64,000 bases of DNA, taken from Nonomuraea roseoviolacea subsp. carminata (GTDB lineage Bacteria > Actinomycetota > Actinomycetes > Streptosporangiales > Streptosporangiaceae). The notes under the pieces are model-generated. The model made no database searches, was not told the origin of the DNA, and saw nothing but the letters and a program-made list of their open reading frames with translations. How positions within the stretch are numbered: position 1 is the stretch's first letter; each line of letters starts with the position of its first letter. Of this stretch, positions 59,211 through 64,000 are shown piece after piece. The stretch covers positions 992,001 to 1,056,000 of the forward strand of contig NZ_JAMZEC010000001.1 in the NCBI RefSeq assembly GCF_024172185.1, given 5' to 3'. Position numbers and translations under genes: made by a program.

Positions 59211-60626
59211 TCAGGAAGAGACGCGTTCCACCGGTTTGCCCACGCGCTCCAATTCCTGGAACAGGCCGCCCAGCACCCGCGCGTGAAGCACGGTGCCGTC
59301 CTCGACGTGGTCCACCGAGAGCACCTCGCCCTCCTTGTGGGCCCGCGAGATCAGGTCGCCCCGCTCGTACGGCACGAGCAGCGTGACCTCGTGGTCGAGC
59401 CGCGGCAGCCGCTCCTCGATGAGCTCCATCAGCTCGGCGATCCCGGCGCCGGTGCGCGCGGAGACCACGATGCTGTCGCGCTCGCGCCGGGAGATCCGGT
59501 CGATCACGTCGGGGTCGGCGGCGTCGGCCTTGTTGATCACCACGATCTCGGGCAGGCCGGAGGCGCCCTCGATGTCGGCGATGACCTCGCGGACCGCCGC
59601 GAGCTGGCCCTCGGGGTCGGGGTGCGAGCCGTCGACCACGTGCAGGATCAGGTCGGCGTCGCCGACCTCCTCCAGCGTGGAGCGGAACGCCTCGACGAGC
59701 TGGTGCGGCAGGTGGCGCACGAAGCCGACGGTGTCGGCGATCGTGAACAGCCTGCCCTCCGGCGTGCGCGCCCGGCGCACGGTCGGGTCGAGCGTGGCGA
59801 ACAGCGCGTCCTCCACCAGCACGCCCGCGCCGGTGACGCGGTTGAGCAGGGAGGACTTGCCGGCGTTGGTGTAGCCGGCGATGGCGACCGCCGGGACCTC
59901 GCGCTTGGCGCGCCGCTGGCGCATGGTCTCGCGCGAGGTGGACATGCCGCTGATCTGGCGGCGCAGCTTGGACATCCGCTCGCGGATGCGGCGGCGGTCC
60001 AGCTCGATCTTCGTCTCACCGGGGCCGCGGCCACCGATGCCGACGCCGCCCGCGGCGCGACCGCCGACCTGGCGCGACAGGTTGCCGCCCCAGCCGCGCA
60101 GGCGCGGCAGGAGGTACTGCAACTGGGCCAGCTCGACCTGCGCCTTGCCCTCGCGGCTCTTGGCGTGCTGGGCGAAGATGTCGAGGATCAGCGCGGTGCG
60201 GTCGATGACCTTCACCTTGACCGTGTCCTCGAGCTGGCGGAGCTGGCCGGGGGTCAGCTCGCCGTCGCAGATCACGGTGTCGGCGCCGGTCGACTCGACG
60301 ATGTCGCGCAGTTCGAGCGCCTTGCCCGAGCCGATGTAGGTGGCGGGGTCGGGCTTCTGACGGCGCTGGATGAGGCCCTCCAGGACCTCGGATCCGGCCG
60401 TCTCGGCCAGGAGCTTCAGCTCCATCAGGGAGTTCTCGGCGTCCTCCGCCGTGCCCGAGGTCCAGACGCCGACGAGGACGACCCGCTCGAGCCGCAGCTG
60501 CCGGTATTCGACCTCGGAGACATCCTGGAGCTCGGTGGACAGGCCGGCCACGCGCCGCAGCGCCTGGCGCTCCTCAAGGTCCATCTCGCCGGTCTCGAAC
60601 GGTTCGAGCGCGGAGTATTCGTGCAT
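59211..60626 (-). CDS. hflX: Ribosome-associated GTPase HflX
   Basis: A GTPase that rescues or splits stalled ribosomes under stress, 471 residues. The N-terminal HflX domain includes VICDGELTPGQLRQLE and the GWGGNLSRQVGG glycine-rich segment; the G domain has GYTNAGKSS, DTVGFVRHLP and NKAD. The start at 60626 is the second of two ATG codons nine bases apart, chosen because TAGAGA lies eight bases upstream and no ribosome site is seen; 60635 is the alternative. Confidence 0.93.
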   Translation of the reverse strand: MHEYSALEPFETGEMDLEERQALRRVAGLSTELQDVSEVEYRQLRLERVVLVGVWTSGTAEDAENSLMELKLLAETAGSEVLEGLIQRRQKPDPATYIGSGKALELRDIVESTGADTVICDGELTPGQLRQLEDTVKVKVIDRTALILDIFAQHAKSREGKAQVELAQLQYLLPRLRGWGGNLSRQVGGRAAGGVGIGGRGPGETKIELDRRRIRERMSKLRRQISGMSTSRETMRQRRAKREVPAVAIAGYTNAGKSSLLNRVTGAGVLVEDALFATLDPTVRRARTPEGRLFTIADTVGFVRHLPHQLVEAFRSTLEEVGDADLILHVVDGSHPDPEGQLAAVREVIADIEGASGLPEIVVINKADAADPDVIDRISRRERDSIVVSARTGAGIAELMELIEERLPRLDHEVTLLVPYERGDLISRAHKEGEVLSVDHVEDGTVLHARVLGGLFQELERVGKPVERVSS

Positions 60627-60728
60627 TCGTGTCATCTCTAATAGGCAACGTCTGGACACCGTGGTGTCTTCCCCGATGGTGACACGACATCCGCGCTGCG
60701 AGCACCTGGTTATCGGGGCAACACGCGG

Positions 60729-61427
60729 CTAGGCGGGCGAGACGGTGATGTCGCCCGACCCGGCCTCCAGCGTGAGCTTGCGCGGAGAGGAGTCGTCGTC
60801 CTTGACGGAGATGTTCTCGTCGCCCGAGCCGGTCTTGGTGGTCACCGCGTACGAGCCGTCGGGGACGCGCAGCCCGATGTCGCCCGACCCGGCGTCGATC
60901 TGGACGCTGTCCGGCGCCGCCACGTACTTGAGCTCGACGCCGCCCGAGCCCGCCTCGGCGATGGTGGACTTGGTGCCGAGGCCGGTGCCGTCGATGTCGC
61001 CCGAGCCGGTCGAGACCTCGGTCGTCCCGGTGAGCGAGCGCAGCGTGATGTCGCCGGAGCCGTTCTTCACGGTCACCGCGAGGCCCTTGGGGACCTCGAC
61101 CTTGTAGTTGACGTCGCAGTCGCCCCAGCCCTTGATGCCGCTCGCGCAGGTGTAGGTGAGCAGCAGGGTGTCGCCCTCGACCTTGTGCTCGGTCTTCGGC
61201 TTGTTCTCACGCCACTGGACGGTCTCGGTGACGCGCACGGCGGTCCCGTCGTACTCGGTGACCGCGACGTCGCCCGACCCGCTCTTGACCTGGAGCCGGG
61301 AGACCTTGTCGGTGACCTGGTAGTCGACGGTGTCCTGGTTGGTGGGACCGGCCAGGCTCTTGAGCCCGCAGCCGGTCAGCAACGCCGTCGAGGCGAGCAG
61401 CCCGCCCGCGATCACGATCGTCTTCAT
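60729..61427 (-). CDS. DUF4097 lipoprotein
   Basis: A 232-residue exported protein with lipobox LLTGC (Cys20). The mature part is a beta-solenoid in which GSGD or GSGG recurs about every 20 residues, at least seven times. Two cysteines (CASG, CDVN) probably pair. The DUF4097 family has no known function; it is often linked to envelope stress. Divergent from malate synthase. Confidence 0.85.
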   Translation of the reverse strand: MKTIVIAGGLLASTALLTGCGLKSLAGPTNQDTVDYQVTDKVSRLQVKSGSGDVAVTEYDGTAVRVTETVQWRENKPKTEHKVEGDTLLLTYTCASGIKGWGDCDVNYKVEVPKGLAVTVKNGSGDITLRSLTGTTEVSTGSGDIDGTGLGTKSTIAEAGSGGVELKYVAAPDSVQIDAGSGDIGLRVPDGSYAVTTKTGSGDENISVKDDDSSPRKLTLEAGSGDITVSPA

Positions 61428-61503
61428 GTCCTGGATCCTCGCGCGCGACGGGCCTTCCGGCATCGGGGATCCCCCCTGAACCGGCCCCGGGGTACCCCCA
61501 CCT

Positions 61504-61532
61504 TTGACCCTGGAACGGGCGTGAAGTAGCTT
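61504..61532 (+). promoter_or_regulatory. Promoter of malate synthase
   Basis: TTGACC (61504-61509), 17 bases, TAGCTT (61527-61532). The transcription start would fall inside the first operator copy. Confidence 0.72.
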
Positions 61533-61535
61533 CGC

Positions 61536-61571
61536 TTCCATAACTCGGAAGTGAATTTCCACAATGCGGAA
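61536..61571. promoter_or_regulatory. Two operator copies at the malate synthase promoter
   Basis: TTCCATAACTCGGAA (61536-61550) and TTCCACAATGCGGAA (61557-61571) share 11 of 15 positions, each with TTCC/GGAA arms, 21 bases apart. The form recalls IclR-type (allantoin or glyoxylate) repressor sites. Confidence 0.68.
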
Positions 61572-61582
61572 AAGGGAGCGAC

Positions 61583-63160
61583 ATGGAGATCAACGGCCCG
61601 ATCCTCGACCGGTTCGACGAGATCCTCACGCCGGAGGCGCTCGGCTTCGTGGCGGCGCTCCAGAAGGAGTTCGGCCCCCGCCGCCTGGAGCTGCTCGAGG
61701 CCCGGCGGGCCAAGCAGGAGGAGCTGGCCGCCGGCGGCACCCTCGACTTCCTGCCCGAGACGCGGACGGTCAGGGAGGAGGAGTGGAGCGTCGCCCCGCC
61801 CGCACCCGGCCTGGAGGACCGCAGGGTCGAGATCACCGGCCCGGTCGACCGCAAGATGACCATCAACGCGCTCAACTCCGGCGCCAAGGTCTGGCTGGCC
61901 GACTTCGAGGACGCCAACTCCCCGCTCTGGGCCAACTGCGTCGGCGGCCAGCTCAACCTGCGCGACGCGCTCGACCGCGCCATCGACTTCGAGTCGGGCG
62001 GCAAGACGTACGCGCTGCGTCCGGACGACGAGCTGGCGACGATCGTCGTGCGCCCGCGCGGCTGGCACCTGGACGAGAAGCACGCCAAGGTGGACGGCCG
62101 GCCCGTGTCGGCGTCCCTGTTCGACTTCGGCCTCTACTTCTTCCACTGCGCGCAGCGCCAGCTCGACAAGGGCAAGGGCCCGTACTTCTACCTGCCGAAG
62201 ATGGAGTCGCACCTGGAGGCGCGGCTCTGGAACGAGGTGTTCGTCCGCGCCCAGGAGCTGCTCGGCATCCCCCGGGGCACGATCCGGGCGACCGTGCTCA
62301 TCGAGACCTACCCTGTTGCGTTCGAGATGGAGGAGATCCTCTACGAGCTGCGCGAGCACTCGGCGGGGCTGAACGCGGGCCGCTGGGACTACCTGTTCAG
62401 CGTCATCAAGAAGTTCCGCACCCGCGGCCGGGAGTTCCTGCTGCCCGAGCGCAACGCGGTCACGATGACGGCGCCGTTCATGCGCGCCTACACCGAGCTG
62501 CTGGTGCGCACCTGCCACAAGCGGGGCGCGCACGCGATCGGCGGCATGGCGGCGTTCATCCCGTCGCGGCGCGACCCCGAGGTCAACGCGGTGGCGCTGG
62601 AGAAGGTCCGCGCGGACAAGACCCGCGAGTCGGGCGACGGCTTCGACGGCTCGTGGGTGGCGCACCCCGACCTGGTGCCGGTCTGCCGCGAGGTGTTCGA
62701 CGCGGTCCTCGGCGACCGGCCCAACCAGCTCGACCGCAAGCGCGAGGACGTCAGCGTCTCGGCGGCCGACCTGCTGTCCGTGGCCAAGACCCCCGGCGAG
62801 ATCACCGAGAAGGGCCTGCGCAACAACGTGGAGGTGGCGCTGCGCTACCTGGCCGCCTGGATGGGCGGCATGGGCGCGGTGGCCATCCACAACCTCATGG
62901 AGGACGCCGCCACCGCCGAGATCTCCCGCTCGCAGATCTGGCAGTGGATCCACAACGACATCGCGCTCGCCGACACCGGCGAGCGGGTGACCAAGGAGCT
63001 CGTCGAGCGGATCATCGCCGAGGAACTGGAGGGGATCGCCGCCGAGCCGGGGCACGACGAGGAGTTGTACGCTCAGGCCACGGCGCTGTTCAAGGAGGTC
63101 GCCCTGGACGACGAGTTCGCCGAGTTCCTCACGCTTCCCGCGTACGCGCGCATGCCGTAG
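61583..63160 (+). CDS. aceB: Malate synthase
   Basis: Condenses glyoxylate and acetyl-CoA into malate. The 525 residues are the A-type length. Active-site segments are DFEDANSP (107-114), [11 protein letters not shown] (155-165), the [14 protein letters not shown] glutamate near 250, and the [21 protein letters not shown] segment, where the aspartate of LMEDAA is the likely base. GGGAG lies six bases before the ATG. It heads an operon with the GlcD-like gene, ten bases downstream, so the pair links glycolate to malate. Confidence 0.95.
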   Translation: MEINGPILDRFDEILTPEALGFVAALQKEFGPRRLELLEARRAKQEELAAGGTLDFLPETRTVREEEWSVAPPAPGLEDRRVEITGPVDRKMTINALNSGAKVWLADFEDANSPLWANCVGGQLNLRDALDRAIDFESGGKTYALRPDDELATIVVRPRGWHLDEKHAKVDGRPVSASLFDFGLYFFHCAQRQLDKGKGPYFYLPKMESHLEARLWNEVFVRAQELLGIPRGTIRATVLIETYPVAFEMEEILYELREHSAGLNAGRWDYLFSVIKKFRTRGREFLLPERNAVTMTAPFMRAYTELLVRTCHKRGAHAIGGMAAFIPSRRDPEVNAVALEKVRADKTRESGDGFDGSWVAHPDLVPVCREVFDAVLGDRPNQLDRKREDVSVSAADLLSVAKTPGEITEKGLRNNVEVALRYLAAWMGGMGAVAIHNLMEDAATAEISRSQIWQWIHNDIALADTGERVTKELVERIIAEELEGIAAEPGHDEELYAQATALFKEVALDDEFAEFLTLPAYARMP

Positions 63161-63170
63161 AAGGAGCCGT

Positions 63171-64000
63171 ATGATCCCGAGCCCACCCCCCTCGATCGCT
63201 CCCCTGACGGCCGCCCTGCGCTCGGCCCTGCCCGGCGACTCGGTGATCACCGATCCCGTGCGGCTGCGCACGTACGAGTGCGACGGCCTGACCCACCACC
63301 GGGCCGTCCCGGCCGTCGTGGTGCTGCCCGAGACGGCCGAGCAGGTGGCGCGGGTGGTACGGCTGTGCAACGAGCACGGCGTACCGTTCGTGGCCCGGGG
63401 CTCCGGCACCGGGCTGTCGGGCGGCGCGCTGCCGCGCGAGGACGGCGTGCTCATCGTCACCTCGAAGATGCGCCGGATCCTGGAGATCGACCTGCCCGAC
63501 CGGCGGGCCGTGGTGGAGCCGGGCGTGACGAACCTCGCCGTCACCGAGGCCGTGCGCGACCGGGGCCACTACTACGCGCCCGACCCGTCCAGCCAGCAGG
63601 TGTGCTCCATCGGCGGCAACGTGGCCGAGAACTCCGGCGGCGCCCACTGCCTGAAGTACGGCTTCACCGTCAACCACGTCGAGGCGTGCGAGATCGTCAC
63701 CCCCGACGGCGACCTGGTCCGGCTCGACCGCATGGACCCCGGCTACGACCTGCTCGGCGCGTTCGTCGGCTCCGAGGGCACGCTGGGGATCGCCACCAAG
63801 GTCACGGTACGGCTGAGCCGCGCGCCGGAGGCGGTGACGACCGTGCTGGCCGCGTTCCGGAGCATCGAGGAGGGTGGCCGGGCGGTGTCGGCGATCATCG
63901 GCGCGGGCATCGTGCCGGCGGCGATCGAGATGATGGACGCGCTGGCCATCGAGGCCGCCGAGGCGGCCGTGGCCTGCTCCTACCCGGCGGGCGCCGGCGC
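63171..64000 (+). CDS. glcD: GlcD-like FAD-linked oxidase, C-terminus cut by window edge
   Basis: The N-terminal 276 residues of a GlcD-type glycolate or 2-hydroxyacid oxidase subunit that makes glyoxylate for the preceding malate synthase. The PP-loop FAD-binding domain is clear: VARGSGTGLSGGALP, then SSQQVCSIGGNVAENSGG and GSEGTLGI. ATG ten bases after the aceB stop, behind AAGGAG. The second domain is outside the window. Confidence 0.92.
   Translation, partial: MIPSPPPSIAPLTAALRSALPGDSVITDPVRLRTYECDGLTHHRAVPAVVVLPETAEQVARVVRLCNEHGVPFVARGSGTGLSGGALPREDGVLIVTSKMRRILEIDLPDRRAVVEPGVTNLAVTEAVRDRGHYYAPDPSSQQVCSIGGNVAENSGGAHCLKYGFTVNHVEACEIVTPDGDLVRLDRMDPGYDLLGAFVGSEGTLGIATKVTVRLSRAPEAVTTVLAAFRSIEEGGRAVSAIIGAGIVPAAIEMMDALAIEAAEAAVACSYPAGAG

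Overview
The window is a very GC-rich stretch of actinobacterial chromosome. The gene content and order (holA, rpsT, lepA, hemW, hrcA, dnaJ, rsmE, a HIT protein, phoH, ybeY, a CBS-domain CNNM protein, era, leuA) fit a filamentous actinomycete. My best guess is the Streptosporangiaceae/Nonomuraea side rather than Streptomyces, but that is inference from gene content. I recognised no tRNA, rRNA, insertion sequence, prophage or CRISPR. The two outermost genes are cut by the window edges.

Layout. 1-6.5 kb: a PhoD-like phosphatase (cut), a glutamate dehydrogenase, a secreted trypsin-like protease, and a small TetR-controlled operon of a DUF2568 membrane protein, an NAD-dependent epimerase/dehydratase-like protein and a Gfo/Idh oxidoreductase. 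6.6-15.3 kb: leuA with a Leu-rich leader peptide, dimethylargininase, a MHS-type symporter, a two-component system, a TAXI binding protein and a Mut7-C protein. 15.3-31 kb: the conserved minus-strand block era to hemW, interrupted by an ECF sigma/partner operon and by two proteins with low-complexity tails around a DUF3097 gene. 31-37.4 kb: an accessory region (DHA2 exporter with TetR, hemerythrin-like protein, ABC ATPase with a large membrane partner). 37.6-41 kb: lepA and rpsT. 41-50.9 kb: a four-gene FtsX/LolD-type ABC operon, then an MFS exporter with a divergent MarR. 51-61.4 kb: holA, comEC, comEA, degV, hutI, hflX and a DUF4097 lipoprotein. 61.6-64 kb: a glyoxylate operon of malate synthase and a GlcD-type oxidase, which together can turn glycolate into malate.

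Three themes stand out. First, many genes carry a TANNNT-like -10 box 6-8 bases before an ATG or GTG and no ribosome binding site, so leaderless transcription looks common; two of these boxes reuse the TAG stop codon of the preceding gene. Second, short tandem repeats (18-42 bp units) have expanded at ten or more places, both between genes and in frame inside membrane proteins, including a 112-residue octapeptide array inside an MFS exporter. Third, several regulatory sites are readable: CIRCE before hrcA, paired TetR operators, four copies of a TTCG..CGAA palindrome between the MFS and MarR genes, two operator copies at the malate synthase promoter, and the leuA leader. A 166-bp run of four hairpins upstream of a lipoprotein gene looks like an unrecognised structured RNA. 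ComEC and ComEA both carry long His-rich hydrophilic segments not typical of their families.
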